Origin: Blasia pusilla
Taxonomy: Eukaryota; Marchantiophyta; Marchantiopsida; Blasiales
Assembly (NCBI GenBank): GCA_050084515.1
Contig: CM114272.1
Coordinates: 3,844,001-3,908,000 of the forward strand
Direction: 5' to 3'
DNA: 64,000 nucleotides
Below the pieces are notes generated by a model. The model ran no database searches, was not told the DNA's origin, and saw only the letters and a list, made by a program, of their open reading frames with translations. The translations under genes were made by a program, and so were the position numbers. This document shows positions 11,601 to 22,225 of the stretch, in pieces; positions within the stretch are counted from its first letter, which is position 1, and each line of letters opens with the position of its first letter.

Positions 11601-11950
11601 CTGCACAACTTTTCTTCACTAATTGCACTTTCCTACACTGAAATTGCTGATGGAGGAGCTCAGAGTGTCAGAATCAAGCGATTTTGGTGCGTTGGAAAGC
11701 TCTCGATGAGCTCTACCATATCGTCTGAACCATCCTCTAGCATTGTTCTAGCCGAAGCGGACCCTGACAGCTGAATCGACCGAGAAAGCCCTCAAAAATA
11801 CCTCCAAAGTTTTAACACCATCAAAGCTCCACCTAAAATCTGCACCCACTGAGCTCTGAATAAAATTTCCTTCTCCCAAAGTGAATTTTTCCTTCCCTTG
11901 CCTCTCTTCTCTCTTCAAACATCAAGAATTTCAAGTGATGTTCTCCTCCC

Positions 11951-11962
11951 GCTCTGATACCA
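11951..11962 (-). promoter_or_regulatory. Primer binding site, initiator-Met tRNA
   Basis: The minus strand reads TGGTATCAGAGC immediately after the 5' LTR. This is the standard plant copia primer site, complementary to the 3' end of initiator tRNA-Met. Confidence 0.9.
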
Positions 11963-12271
11963 TGTGGAAAACTGCTAAACAAGCATAACTGGTGGAAAAC
12001 GGCTTTCACACACACATACCACCATGGAGAACGAAATTTGCAATGAGAAAATGAGTAGAGACTGGTCCTCTTCTCAATTATATAGGGTATGTACAAAAAA
12101 CCCTAACCCTACCCTTAACCATAGTCTCGAATTAGCCTAATTGTGATGAACTAACCCTAGTTAAGATAATCGTGCTTAATTGACTAACCAAGATTAAGCT
12201 TCCCTACTTCGTGTGAGTGCCAAATGTAGCAGTTCAGATGTCTCATGAGCTTGACTATAACGCAATCTTCA
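11963..12271 (-). repeat. 5' LTR of copia copy 2
   Basis: It is 309 bp and matches 6989-7297 with scattered substitutions. Confidence 0.92.
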
Positions 12272-12369
12272 AAACAAGACTCAATTCTCATCTCTTCAGA
12301 ACAAGATTTATTCGTATTGCTGAGGTTCAAACCCTCCACATTCTTGCGTTCCGTGTCTCCCAAACCCCA

Positions 12370-13215
12370 CGACAAGCAGCGAAGCGAAGCTAAGATTGAC
12401 AATGATTTCAAGCGACACATAGTTAGAACAGTTAGAATAGGAAAAGACGCAACTCTTTGTATCAGATAGGTAGTTATGACAGTTTTGTTCTGCGGATTCA
12501 CAGGGATCTTAGGAAAAGAAAAGAGCACCATAGATCTAGGAAGTTACAAATGTTGAAGAGACAACAGCTTCATAAAAAACTCTTCGAATCTTTGGATCAC
12601 TCCTCCTTTAGAGAGTATTTAAGAAGCATAGAAGTAGCTATCATCATCATTCTCTTATGAAGTCCTTATGCTATAGGAATGGTCCGAGCAAGGGAGTAGT
12701 ACCCTCTCCAGCTTATATACACTTTGAAAGCCTTCTCATTCTTGATGGAGTAGTAAAGCACTCATTCATTCATTCAGATTTGCGATGCTTATGTCTGAGT
12801 ATTCTTTTTGGGTCTGCAGAGTGAAGAGTGAATTAGGCAAACCTTTCTCATCAATGGAATAATCAACATAGAGTTGTAGGAAATCTGTTTGACAGAGAGT
12901 AGCCTGCCAAGATGGATTGAGTTCTGAAAGTAGGAGAAGCCAGCTTTCATGTTGAGGTCTCTACGAGGTTTCTTGATATCGAGAAGAAATCTACTTGAGC
13001 ATGATGTCAACTTCACTAGAGAGAATTGAGAAAAGAAACTTTGGTACTAAGAAAGATCCAAAGATATTGATAAGACATTGAATATATATCATACACATTT
13101 AAATATAACTATTATAACAGAATTGTAATTTCAAACTCTCTTTTCATCAAACAATGATCCTCTCGGGGATCGAACTTAGTAAATGACTGTAAAATGGAAA
13201 CTCTTGTATATTACA
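12370..13215 (+). repeat. 5' LTR (truncated) of the short LTR element
   Basis: About 846 bp match 14020-14859 with blocks such as GGAATGGTCCGAGCAAG and GATCCTCT-GGGGATCGAAC in both. The 5' part present in the other LTR is absent here. The LTR end reads ATTACA. Confidence 0.85.
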
Positions 13216-13654
13216 TATAGAACCAAAACCTTTTGGCACCGCTGCCGGGGATCATAAGATTTTTTGGAGAGGGAGAGAGACACATGGGGAACCCAGGAGC
13301 GGGGAAGGAAGCCTCGTCTCCTAGAAGATCCAACCATCTAGTTCTTACTGAAGACCATATGCTATCTCTAGCTATCCCCCTAAGACAATGGTTGAAAGAA
13401 GATAACAACCGGCTTGTTGCATTGGTGCTAGAAAAGATAGAACAACTAATTAGTATTGTCAAAGAACCAGTCGCCGAATGGTGCTTCGCCCATGAACATT
13501 AGTTGTACTTGTTGATGACTCGGTACTTCTGTTTATGGGAGGAAAACCAGGCAGGAAGATTAAGAGCAGCTGCACACTCTTGTAGGCTTTAGGAATTAGG
13601 AATTAGGAAGATCTAATTTCCCTCCATGGACCCCTACTTGGTGGCGATCGTGGA
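13216..13654 (+). other. Interior of the short LTR element
   Basis: A possible remnant of a gag start is the open stretch at 13233-13502, which contains RQWLKEDNNRLVALVLEKIE. It shows no recognised domain and stops within 270 bp. I regard it as a decayed leader/gag start. Confidence 0.4.
13234..13251 (+). promoter_or_regulatory. Primer binding site, tRNA-Asp type
   Basis: TGGCACCGCTGCCGGGGA differs at two positions from TGGCGCCGTTGCCGGGGA, the tRNA-Asp primer site of many plant gypsy elements. It lies 18 bases after the LTR end. Confidence 0.75.
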
Positions 13655-14859
13655 TGTGATACCCACAATTTTGTACTCTTGAAGAATATATCTTTTTATT
13701 CAACGAAGACTCTTATATATTATGATTTTGATTATGATTATTTATTATTATGAGGAAGACTAAGTGAATCACGAAGCTCCTGGGACAAGGCAGAGAGATG
13801 GAAGATCAAGGATTTACCTTAGAGGAGAGGAAAACGCAATAACGAAGCATAACGAAGATGTACAAAGCTCTATCTTTGAAGTGCTTCGCTACCTAACGAA
13901 GCATCAAGAAGAAAAGAAGGAAGAAGTACTTCGCTCTTGCACGAAGCACGAAGAACGAAGCACAAAGTACAAAGCACCGGAAATAAGAACGAAGCATGGA
14001 GTACTTCGTCCTCATGAAGTCCAACGAAGCGAAGCTAAGAAGGACTGTGATTTCAAGCGACACATGTTAAAACAGTTAAACAAGGAAAGGGCGCGACCCT
14101 TTGTATCAAATTGGTAGTTAGGACAATTTTGTACCGCGGATTGATAGGGATCGTAGGAAAAGCTAAGAGAACCATAGATCTAGGTAGTTAAAAGTAGTGA
14201 AGAGATACTAACTTCATCAAGAACGTTTTGAATCTTTGGATCACTTCCACTCCAGCGAATATTTAAGAAGCAAGGCAAAAGCCATAATCATCATTCTCTT
14301 ACGAAGTCCTTATGTTGTAGGAATGGTCCGAGCAAGAGAGTAGTACCCTCTCGAGCTTGTATACACTTTGAAGCTTTCTCGTTCTTGGTGGAGTAGTAAA
14401 GCAATCATTCATTCATTCTGATGTGCGATGCTTATGTCTGAGTATTCTTTTTGGGTCTGTAGAGTGAAGAGTGAATCAGGCGAACCTTTCTCATCAGTGA
14501 AATAATCAACATGAGTTGTAGGAAATCTGTTTGACAGAGAGTAACCTACCGAGACGGATTGAGTTCCGAAAGTAGGAGGAGCCAACTTTTGTGTTGAGAT
14601 CTCTATGAGGTTTCTTGATATCGAGAGGAAAATCTACCTGAGCATGCTGTCAACTCCACTAGAGAGAATCGAGAAAAGATCCTTTGGTACTAAGAAAGAT
14701 GAGAAGATATTGATAAGACTTTGAATATAACTCATCCACAGTTAAATACAACTATTACAACAGAATTGTAATTCCGAACTCCCTTTTCACCAAACAATGA
14801 TCCTCTTGGGGATCGAACTTATTAAAACAACTATAAACTAAAAACACTTCTACATTACA
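13655..14859 (+). repeat. 3' LTR of the short LTR element
   Basis: It is 1205 bp, beginning TGTGATACCCAC and ending TACATTACA. The segment 13830-14035 is crowded with CGAAG/CTTCG words (for example ACGAAGCACGAAGAACGAAG), a local short-word repeat. The ORF across it has no known domain. Confidence 0.8.
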
Positions 14860-14910
14860 GTGGGTGCGGAAGCAAGCTCCCGAATCCCAAAAGGGACTCA
14901 TGGAAGTCTC
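14860..14910 (+). other. Start of a small ORF split by copia copy 3
   Basis: An ATG at 14900 is in frame, across the exact GTCTC duplication, with the open frame at 19658-19916. Before the insertion this would have been an ORF of about 89 codons rich in Arg, Ser, Pro and Lys, with no known domain. It may be the start of a gag of an older element. Confidence 0.4.
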
Positions 14911-15359
14911 TGTGGGAAAACAAAAAGTGACAAAATCACTGAAATCTTTACAAAACTTAGAGATACAAAGTGGCCTAGTCTTTCCGTGCGCTCATAGAAG
15001 AGCTTCGATGGAACCTGAACATGAAGATAACTCAACATACAAGAATGCGCTATCGTTGTGGCTCCCGACTATTTGACTTCTCGGGAAAACTAGGGTTTTT
15101 ACCTATTTTTCTTCGTATCTATTAATAGAAAAATTTTGCGTACTAGGATTATCTAACCCTATATTGCATGAGGGTGCCTCGCACCCTGATGCAATATAGG
15201 GTTAGATAAACCTAGTAACGCTACTCCTAAAACCAGCTACGTCATATTACTATGACTCCTTTGACGTCTAAGTCGGAACCATCAATGTAGGCTTCTCCTC
15301 ATACAAGGGGGCCGATCAGATTAATGGTACTTAGAGAAGTGGATGTTGAGAATCCAACA
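14911..15359 (-). repeat. 3' LTR of copia copy 3
   Basis: It is 449 bp, TGTGGG...CCAACA on the plus strand. It is 55 bp shorter than the other LTR because it lacks a small inverted repeat next to the large hairpin. The hairpin itself is present at 15143-15214 with a few mismatches. Confidence 0.93.
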
Positions 15360-15370
15360 CCCCTCCTCAA
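15360..15370 (-). promoter_or_regulatory. Polypurine tract of copia copy 3
   Basis: The minus strand reads TTGAGGAGGGG directly before the LTR start TGTTGGATTCTC. Confidence 0.8.
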
Positions 15371-15388
15371 TATCCACTCTCATATGGA

Positions 15389-17202
15389 CTACTGTCTTGG
15401 ACCTATGCCAAGACCCTTCACATTTCGGTGAAGCTGATCTCGGCTCAAAGCTTTCGTGAAGATGTATGCACGGTTATCCTCTATTGGACAATAGACTACC
15501 TTCAAAACCCCTCTCTTGATCAATTCACGAACAAAGTGATACTGGATCTCTATGTGCTTCGTACGAGCATGAAACACAGGATTATGTGCTATGGCAATGC
15601 AACTTTGATTGTCACACCACATTACAGTAGCATTTTCTGGTGCTCTTCCTTTGTCCTCCAATATCCATCTCAACCATATTGCTTCACAAGAAGCATAACA
15701 AGCCGCCTTGTACTCTGCCTCGGTAGAAGAAAGAGCCACTGTAGGTTGCTTCTTGCTGACCCATAACACCACACCTGATCCTACCAAGAAGCAATAACCC
15801 AAAATTGATCTTCGAGAATCTGAATCTCCTGCCCAATCCGAGTCACAAAAACTTGTCATTTCCATCTCTGCTCCATAGGTGATGCCGTACTCGATAGTGC
15901 CTTTGATGTACTTCAACACACGCATCCCTGCCTTCCAAAGGTTCTTAGGAGGCTTAGTTGAGAACCTACTCAACACTCCCACAGCGAAGCTAATATCTAG
16001 TCTAGTATTACACAAAAATATCAAACTGCCTACAAGCTTTCTGTACAACTTTTCATCTACCAATGGTGAAACATCGTCCATCGAGAGTTTCAACTCTACC
16101 TCCATTGGCAAGACCACTGCCTTACACTCGGTCATCCCGAATGCCTTCAAGATTTCTCTAACATACTTCTGCTAAGAGAGAAAAATAGAATCTGACTGCT
16201 GCCAAATTTCCAGCCCTATAAAGTAGTGCAGAAGACCTAAATCTGACATTTCAAGCTCAGATTTCAACACTCTCTTCGATTCCTCTATTTTCTTACTATG
16301 GTCTCCTGTGATGATAAGATCATCCACATACAAGACTATCAACACATACATCCCATCTTTGCAAAACACATACAAATTTGCTTCTGACGCACTCTTGATG
16401 AGACCCTTCTCTCGAAAGAATGTATCTATTCGTTGATACCATACCCTTGGGGCTTGCTTCAACCCATACAATGCTCGATGAAATAAACAAACTTTCTCTT
16501 CTGATCCAGGTGTCTCAAAACCTGGTGGTTGAGAAACATATACCTCCTCCTTGAGACTCCCGTTCAGAATGGCAGACTTCACATCGTATTGGTATACATG
16601 CCAACTTCTTGTTCTTGCAACCGCTAGAACAATTCGAATGGTTTTCATCCTTGCAGTAGGAGCAAAAGTCTCATAGTAGTCAAAACCTTCGATTTGTGAG
16701 CATCCTTGTGCAACCAACCTCGCTTTGAATTTATCCAATGTACCGTCCGACTTGTACTTGGTCTTGTATACCCACTTGGTGCGTATTATCTTCCTGTCCT
16801 TTGGCTTTTCAACCAAAGTCCAAGTTTCATTTCTCTGAATAGCGTCCATCTCCATCTGCATGGCCTCTCTCCATTGAGGATGAGCAAGGGCCTCATCCAA
16901 GCATGATGGCTCTTCCACCTTCAAGACCTCTATCATCAAGACCATATTGACGAGATGTGCGGAAACTCTATTCTGCTTCTCTAGTCTCTTGGATCTCCTT
17001 GAGTGTGTAACAACTTCATCAGTTGCTGGTGGATCCTTACCATCCACTTAGGGTATGACAACCGTAGTGGAAGAGCAGGTTGCTCTTTGTAATCATCACC
17101 AAATTCTTCTTCTTGATGATCAGGTGTAAAAATTGGTGGTCTTCTCTGGTGGGTTATCTCTTTGTTTGATGATAATGTGGACGGACCACTGATATCCGCC
17201 AC
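15389..17202 (-). pseudogene. copia reverse transcriptase and RNase H, copy 3
   Basis: The frame runs from the pre-RT linker (17202-16981) through RT and RNase H. RT motifs seen are TKWVYKTKYKSDGT, FKARLVAQG, YQYDVKSAILNG (motif A), YGLKQAPRVWY and an intact LYVDDLIITG catalytic box. RNase H shows DSDWAG, SSTEAEY and CDNQS, ending in IFTKALSRD. RT and RNase H share one frame, split only by a TAG near 16172 in FLS*QKYVREIL. The linker is in another frame. Apart from that stop the enzyme looks complete, so inactivation is recent. Confidence 0.9.
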
Positions 17203-17211
17203 TTGACAAGG

Positions 17212-18009
17212 CTATTCCTGGAACATCACATCAAGACTCACAAGCATCTTCTTTTCCTCAGGACACCAAAGGCGATAAGCTTTAGACTCATCACTGTATC
17301 CCATAAAGATGCACTTCCTGCTCTTGGACTCCAGCTTGGTCCTCCATACTTTAGGAATATGTACAAAACACTCACTACCAAAAGTCCTGAAATGTTGGAC
17401 TGATGGCACCTTACGTGAGTATGATTGATCAGGAGTCATGCCTTGCACTGACTTGGTAGCACTTCTATTTAGAATGTATACGGCAGTATTAACAGCTTCA
17501 GCCCAAAATCCTTCTGTGAAATCTTTTGCTTTCATCATGCATCTTGCCATCTCCACCATTGTACGGTTTCGACGCTCAACAACTCCATTTTGTTATGGTG
17601 TATGTGCTGTGGTTAACTATCGCTTGATTCCATGCTCCCCCAGATATTTTTTGAATTCTATTGATAAGAATTCTCCTCCTCGATCGGTGCGAAGCTTTTG
17701 TACCTTCTTTCTTGTCTCATTCTCAACTAGCTTGTGCCATACTTTAAATTTTCCAAAAGAACTTGCCTTATCACGAAAGAAATACACCCATATCTTCCTA
17801 CTATAATCGTCCACAACTAAAAAGAAGTACGAAGAACCACCTAATGCCACTATTTTCATTTTACCACAGAGGTCAGCATGTATCAACTCTAGAGGAGCCT
17901 TTACTCTATTTCTAGACTCTGGTGGAAATGGTTGTCGGTATTGGTTGCCCATCATACAAGCTTCACAAGTATCCGACACTCCAAAAATTCTATGTAAATC
18001 AGCAACCAT
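17212..18009 (-). pseudogene. copia integrase, copy 3
   Basis: The frame shows CEACMMGNQYRQPF (zinc-binding), ELIHADLCG with the first catalytic Asp, VVDDYSRKIWVYF, LRTDRGGEF with the second Asp, and NGVVERRNRTM with the catalytic Glu. The usual C-terminal part (FGSECFVHIPK, KCIFMGYSDE) follows. Stops near 17617 and 17595 interrupt an otherwise continuous frame. All three catalytic acids are retained. Confidence 0.9.
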
Positions 18010-18039
18010 GCCAGATTTCTACATCTGACTTAGTAAGGG

Positions 18040-18380
18040 AAAGCTTAGGTGACCAAATCTTTAATGCCACAACTTACTCCTACTAGGATCTGTACCTACA
18101 CTTGTCGTGAAAGCATACAACTTGTAGATATTTCCACGTCGTATACCTTCACCCACTACTCTCCCATTGGCATCCTCAATGACTGCTCCAATTTTCTTGA
18201 ACGAACTTCTAGGTCGCGATCACATAGTTCTACAGAATTTTGAGACTCTTTCTTGGGTCTTAAACAACCGTTCTTCTCATCGTGACTCCTCTTTCTACAA
18301 TCTTTGATAAGATGACCTAGCTTATCACAATAAAAGAATTTGAAGGCTTTCCTTGGAAATTTCTTCTTGACATTTGAGCT
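18040..18380 (-). pseudogene. copia zinc knuckle/protease region, copy 3
   Basis: After the gag stop at 18381 the same frame continues with a knuckle-like FFYCDKLGHLIKDC in which the first Cys is replaced by Phe. The segment towards the integrase should hold the protease, but I cannot find a clear D-S/T-G triad in it, and a deletion is possible. Confidence 0.5.
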
Positions 18381-19076
18381 TTAATCTTGATTTCTACCTC
18401 TCTGAACGTTGGCAATAAATACTGCATCACTTCCCTCTCTTGCTTTGAAGCCCATTTCCTCTTCTACCAACATTGCACTAAATTGTTCAAAAGTAAGCGG
18501 CGTGGGTCTTACTTGAGTATTCAATGTAGTGACCAAACTGTCATACCTTGGAGGAAAAATCCTTATGCACCAACATGCCAAATCTTTGCTAGACTTTGAA
18601 ATTCCTACGGACGCCATCTGATCTTGAAGATTCTTGATCCTTGTCAAAAATTTCTTTGCGCTTTCTCCTTCTGAAAATTTCTCGGACGTAAGCTGATTCT
18701 CCAGATTCTGAATCCGAGTCTCATTCCTCGTTTCATACTGATTCTTCAAAATGTTCCACGCCTCAGCAGCAGTGGTTGTATGTTGAATGAGAGTCATGAC
18801 AAAATCAATTACATTCGTGACAATTGCATATAGAGCATCAGCGTTTCTGCGTCTCCATGCCAACAATACAACAAGATCGATATCCCCAGATGAAGATGAA
18901 CATGTAGAACTCAAAGTAGCTTGTGGATTTGAATCGACCCCTGTGGCCGTTTCCCAGATCTCAAATGATTCGAGGACAGTTCTCATTTTGAACTTCCACA
19001 ACGTATAGTTCAACCCATCTAACTTCCCTTCACCCTGCGGAGGAGGGCAAGCACGAACTGACGAAGAAGTAGCCAT
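18381..19076 (-). CDS. copia gag, copy 3
   Basis: This is an open frame of 231 codons starting with an ATG 61 bases inside the primer site, the normal gag position. It contains the UBN2-type gag core: LDGLNYTLWKFKM near the start, then TTTAAEAWNILKNQYE, ARIQNLENQL-like helices and CWCIRIFPPRYDSLVTTL. It stops at 18381, just before the zinc knuckle. Gag forms the cytoplasmic particle. Upstream frame and start look undamaged, so a shortened gag could still be translated. Confidence 0.85.
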   Translation of the reverse strand: MATSSSVRACPPPQGEGKLDGLNYTLWKFKMRTVLESFEIWETATGVDSNPQATLSSTCSSSSGDIDLVVLLAWRRRNADALYAIVTNVIDFVMTLIQHTTTAAEAWNILKNQYETRNETRIQNLENQLTSEKFSEGESAKKFLTRIKNLQDQMASVGISKSSKDLACWCIRIFPPRYDSLVTTLNTQVRPTPLTFEQFSAMLVEEEMGFKAREGSDAVFIANVQRGRNQD

Positions 19077-19136
19077 CTCTCAAGATTTTGTGCAAACACA
19101 CTAGATTGCTAGATACAAAATATTGGAAAACCTACT

Positions 19137-19148
19137 GCTTTGATACCA
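19137..19148 (-). promoter_or_regulatory. Primer binding site, initiator-Met tRNA type
   Basis: The minus strand reads TGGTATCAAAGC at the inner edge of the 5' LTR. It has one change from the site in copy 2. Confidence 0.85.
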
Positions 19149-19652
19149 TGTGAGAAAACAAAAAGTGACCAAATCACTGAAATCTTTACAAAACTTAGAG
19201 ATACAAAGTGGCCTAGTCCGTCCGTGCGCTCACAGAAGAGCTTCGATGGAACCTGAACATGGAGATAACTCGACATACGAGAATGCGCTACCGTTGCGGC
19301 TCCTGACTATTTGAAAACTCGGGAAAACTAGGGTTTTTACCTATTTTCCTTCGTATCTATTAATAGAAAAATTTTGCCTATGTTTATCGCCGAACGGTAA
19401 ACATAGGCAAAACCTAAACCGCTGCGGCTCCCACAATTTTTTTCCTAGGTTTATCTAACCCTATATTGCATGAGGGTGCCCCACACCCTCATGCAATATA
19501 GGGTTAGATAAACCTAGTAACACTACTCCTAAAACCACCTACGTCATATTACTATGACGTCTAAGTCGGAACCATCAATCTAGGCTTCTCCTCATACAAG
19601 GGGGCCGATCAGATTAATGGTGCTTAGAGAAGTGGATGTTGAGAATCCAACA
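19149..19652 (-). repeat. 5' LTR of copia copy 3
   Basis: It is 504 bp and closely matches 14911-15359 apart from the 55-bp length difference. Confidence 0.93.
19372..19517. repeat. Tandem hairpins inside the copia-3 5' LTR
   Basis: A 15-bp perfect inverted repeat (19372-19386 with 19398-19412) is followed by a 34-bp perfect inverted repeat (19445-19478 with 19484-19517, five-base loop). The second is also present, slightly eroded, in the other LTR. The first is missing there. Confidence 0.9.
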
Positions 19653-19657
19653 GTCTC

Positions 19658-20620
19658 CCGGCCCTCTTCGCGAGATCAGCCGGCTGATCGACGCAATAAG
19701 CAACAAGAAGATCACCCGTCTTGGAGACCGCCGGGGATGTCTCCCAGTCTTTGGCCTCGCACGAAGCCCAAGAGCAAGAAGAGGGACAAGACTACGCCCC
19801 CCAACACGTCTCCTGCCAGTTTGCAGTCGGACGAAGAGTCAACCTGGAACCCCTTTGGGGACTCGGGGGAGGAGGAGCCGACCAAATCAACCCTCAGGGA
19901 ACGAGGAGCCGACTAAATCTCAGGGTGAGGAACCAAAGAGGCCGAAACATGCCAAAGCAAAGATGTGAGGGAGCTACCCAATCGAACAAGGTTCTTTATC
20001 AACTGAAGTCACAAAGGTGGAATAGAGATTGAGGCGGGCTCGGGTGGGTTTTGGAGAAGACACCAAAGTGGAAACCATAGTGGCCAAAGAGCATATTGTT
20101 ACCCCTTCCAAGGCTCCTAACAATTTTTCATTGCTTCCTGTCGAAGGATATGATCGATTTCAGTATGTTTCTGACTCTAATTGGTCTTATTTTGACCGAA
20201 TTACAAGCAATAGGCAAGCTTAATGACCAGGAGACTACGGAGGATTATTTTTCTATTTGGCTTCAATTGGTTAACGGATTTTTGTTCTTTATCAATTGGA
20301 GCAGCAGGAAAAAGAAGCCAACAAGGAGAAATACCATCGAGAAGAATTGGAGAGAAAACTACAAAAACAAGATCAAGAACAAGTGGACTTGAAAGAGCGT
20401 CTTCATACCATGGAATGAAGCTTGGTAATAGCCAACTATGAGACAACCAACATGAGGCGTGTGGAGTAGACAAGGTTTGGTTGAAGTTACAGAATGTGTC
20501 ACAACAGTCATATCAATGGTAAAATAAAGTGCAACTCATTCAAGCCGAGTTTAAGCAAGTAGTTCGCTTCGGCACACGATATCTTCGCACATGCATGTCA
20601 TTGACTCGTGTAGATAACCT
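19658..20620 (+). other. Old-element remnant right of copia copy 3
   Basis: The frame at 19658-19916 continues the ORF split by the insertion. A second open stretch at 20029-20223 reads as hydrophilic sequence with no motif I know. Composition is much richer in G+C up to about 19970 than after it. I infer a gag-like leader of an unknown retroelement, without domain support. Confidence 0.35.
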
Positions 20621-21560
20621 TTATCCATCCAAGGTTTCCAACTCTAAAGATGCATTGTTAAAAAATTGAATTACCTTGTAAGATCCCATCGAATTCCACT
20701 TAAGCTTACTAGGGAATTTGAAATGGGGGTAGTCAAATAGGAGTACCAAGTCACCTTGGCTGATAGAATGGGGGCAAATATGTTTGTCATAATGATGTTT
20801 CGGACGATCTTGATCAGTCTTCATCTACTAGAGTGCAAGAAGTTGAGCTTCTTCTAATGGTTCTAATTCCCCATGTCTTTATTGGTTGAAAACAATCTCG
20901 GGCTCATCTCTCTATTTGATTAAAACAAGTAGGGAAATCCCACTCCACAAGTGTTAAGGGATGAGTGCCATAGGTGAGATAAAACGAGGTGTGGCAAGTA
21001 GTGATTTTCTCTATCGTACAGTATGCCCCACGCAGAAAGTTTTGCATCCCAATCATATGAATAGGTCATAGTGAGTCTTGTTCTAAATCTGACAAAGTAA
21101 GCCATTGGATTTCTCTTTGAGGCTGTTAGCCTTTGGATTGAAAATGTAAAGGATGATCTTCCGATGCTTAATAAGAAAGCAGGCTGTAAAATCCGCTATG
21201 ATTGGATTTAAGAAATGCGTCCCCCTATCACTCACCATCTCTAACGGACATCCATATCTGGTAATGATCATCTCATATAAAAATTTGGCGACTATCACGC
21301 TATCATCTTTCTTTGTGGCCAATACTTCCACCATCTTTGTGCAATAGTCCATTGTAATAAGAATGAGTTTTCCGAGTATGAAGGGATATAAGTCCTCCAA
21401 AATCACTTCCCCATTTCTCAAAGGGGGTAAGTGGTATAATGGGAACCAACGGCCAAGAAGAGGTGGAAGTAGGTCTACTGCATCATTAACAAACATAGCA
21501 ACTTTGCATAAATTTCCCTACGTCTGTAATCGTAAGTTAATTGTAGACCACCAATAGCAT
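20621..21560 (-). pseudogene. Ty3/gypsy integrase relic
   Basis: On the minus strand, 21496-21083 reads ILITMDYCTKMVEVLATKK, then RYGCPLEMVSDRGTHFLN, then NPKANSLKEKSNG. These match the gypsy integrase core D, D and E motifs, and the MDY and SDRG Asp residues are visible. Further 3', 21105-20920 is the segment after the core. The block at 20824-20621 has ISQGDLVLLFDYPHFKFPSK followed by LKWNSMGSYKV, the conserved C-terminal integrase part (GDLV-L...PGKL...GPY). Frames are broken and neither RT nor gag is attached. Confidence 0.85.
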
Positions 21561-21599
21561 AGAGAATTAGCTTCAAAGAAATAACATGTGCATCAAATA

Positions 21600-21705
21600 T
21601 AAGATCTGTGAAGAATTTTTAATTATTTTTCACAAGCTTGTATCTCACTACTTTTGGAAGGGGTTTCACTACTTTGAGAAAAAAAATTACCAAAAGAAGT
21701 ATCTA
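21600..21705. other. AT-rich spacer
   Basis: No feature seen. Confidence 0.4.
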
Positions 21706-22225
21706 AAATTATTATGGGAGAGTATCTTCTTGATTAGCAAACATCTCTCTACTTGACACATAGCAACTAGATAGCAAGAAAATGTTTCACATGCTACGGG
21801 AAAAAAAAATAAATTTGAATTTGTATGCAACATCATTAATCTCTTCCCTTCACGGGCTATACACTAGCTCGTTGAACACTTTTTTATTTCCCGTGCATCG
21901 CATATGCACCTTCTCTATCTATATTATTAATATGGAAGAGCGCCTTCTTGATTTGCAAACACCTCTCTACTTGAAACATGACAACTAGACAACGAGAAAA
22001 CGTTTCACATGCTATGAGAAGCAAGAATTTTTTTGAATTTAAGTGCATCATCATTAATCTCTTTCCTTCACGGACTATACACTAACTCTTCAAACACTTT
22101 TTTATTTCAGACATTTTATTTATATTATTATGAGAGAATGCTTTTTTGATTTATGAGTATTTTTTTACTTACTTACATGACAACTAAACACTAACTGGCA
22201 GCATTAATCTTTTCCCTTAGCATAT
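21706..22225. repeat. Three degenerate tandem units, about 210 bp each
   Basis: Units begin near 21709, 21924 and 22126 with ATTATTA-(T/A)-GGAGAG-like starts. They share CTTCTTGAT-TGCAAACA, CTCTCTACTTGA, GTTTCACATGCTA, CATCATTAATCTCTT and ACACTTTTTTATTTC. The third unit is shortened. The unit boundary TCTCTATCTATATTATTAAT and the nearby CCCGTGCATCGCA resemble plant Helitron ends, but no complete Helitron terminus (hairpin plus CTRR) is convincing. Confidence 0.65.

Larger units (their letters stand above)
6989..12271 (-). mobile_element. Ty1/copia element, copy 2, full-length but dead
   Basis: Two 309-bp LTRs bound a 4.67-kb interior with the copia order gag, protease, integrase, RT, RNase H on the minus strand. 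LTR ends read TG...CA. A primer site for initiator-Met tRNA and a polypurine tract lie at the expected places. ACAAGA occurs at 6983-6988, directly outside one LTR, and at 12274-12279, two bases outside the other, a probable slightly eroded target duplication. Stops, frameshifts and lost catalytic residues in every domain show it is old. It belongs to the same family as copy 1 but lies in the opposite orientation. Confidence 0.92.
12370..14859 (+). mobile_element. Non-autonomous LTR element (LARD/TRIM-like)
   Basis: Two direct repeats (12370-13215 and 13655-14859) flank an interior of only about 440 bp. A tRNA-Asp-type primer site lies 18 bases inside the left repeat. No pol domain is encoded. 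The left LTR lacks its first 350 bp or so relative to the right one. The tRNA-Asp primer is typical of Athila/Tat-type gypsy elements, so this is probably a deletion derivative of that lineage. Confidence 0.75.
14911..19652 (-). mobile_element. Ty1/copia element, copy 3 (younger family)
   Basis: LTRs at 14911-15359 and 19149-19652 enclose gag, integrase, RT and RNase H on the minus strand. Identical GTCTC at 14906-14910 and 19653-19657 form a perfect 5-bp target duplication. Primer site and polypurine tract are in place. The coding region has only a few stops and one frame change, so the insertion is younger than copies 1 and 2. It belongs to a different copia family, as its gag and LTRs do not match theirs. 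Confidence 0.95.

Noticed and set aside
13764-14117. 117-codon ORF inside the LTR of the short element
   Set aside because: It is made of CGAAG-word repeats (TKHEE-like) and is not conserved in the other LTR.
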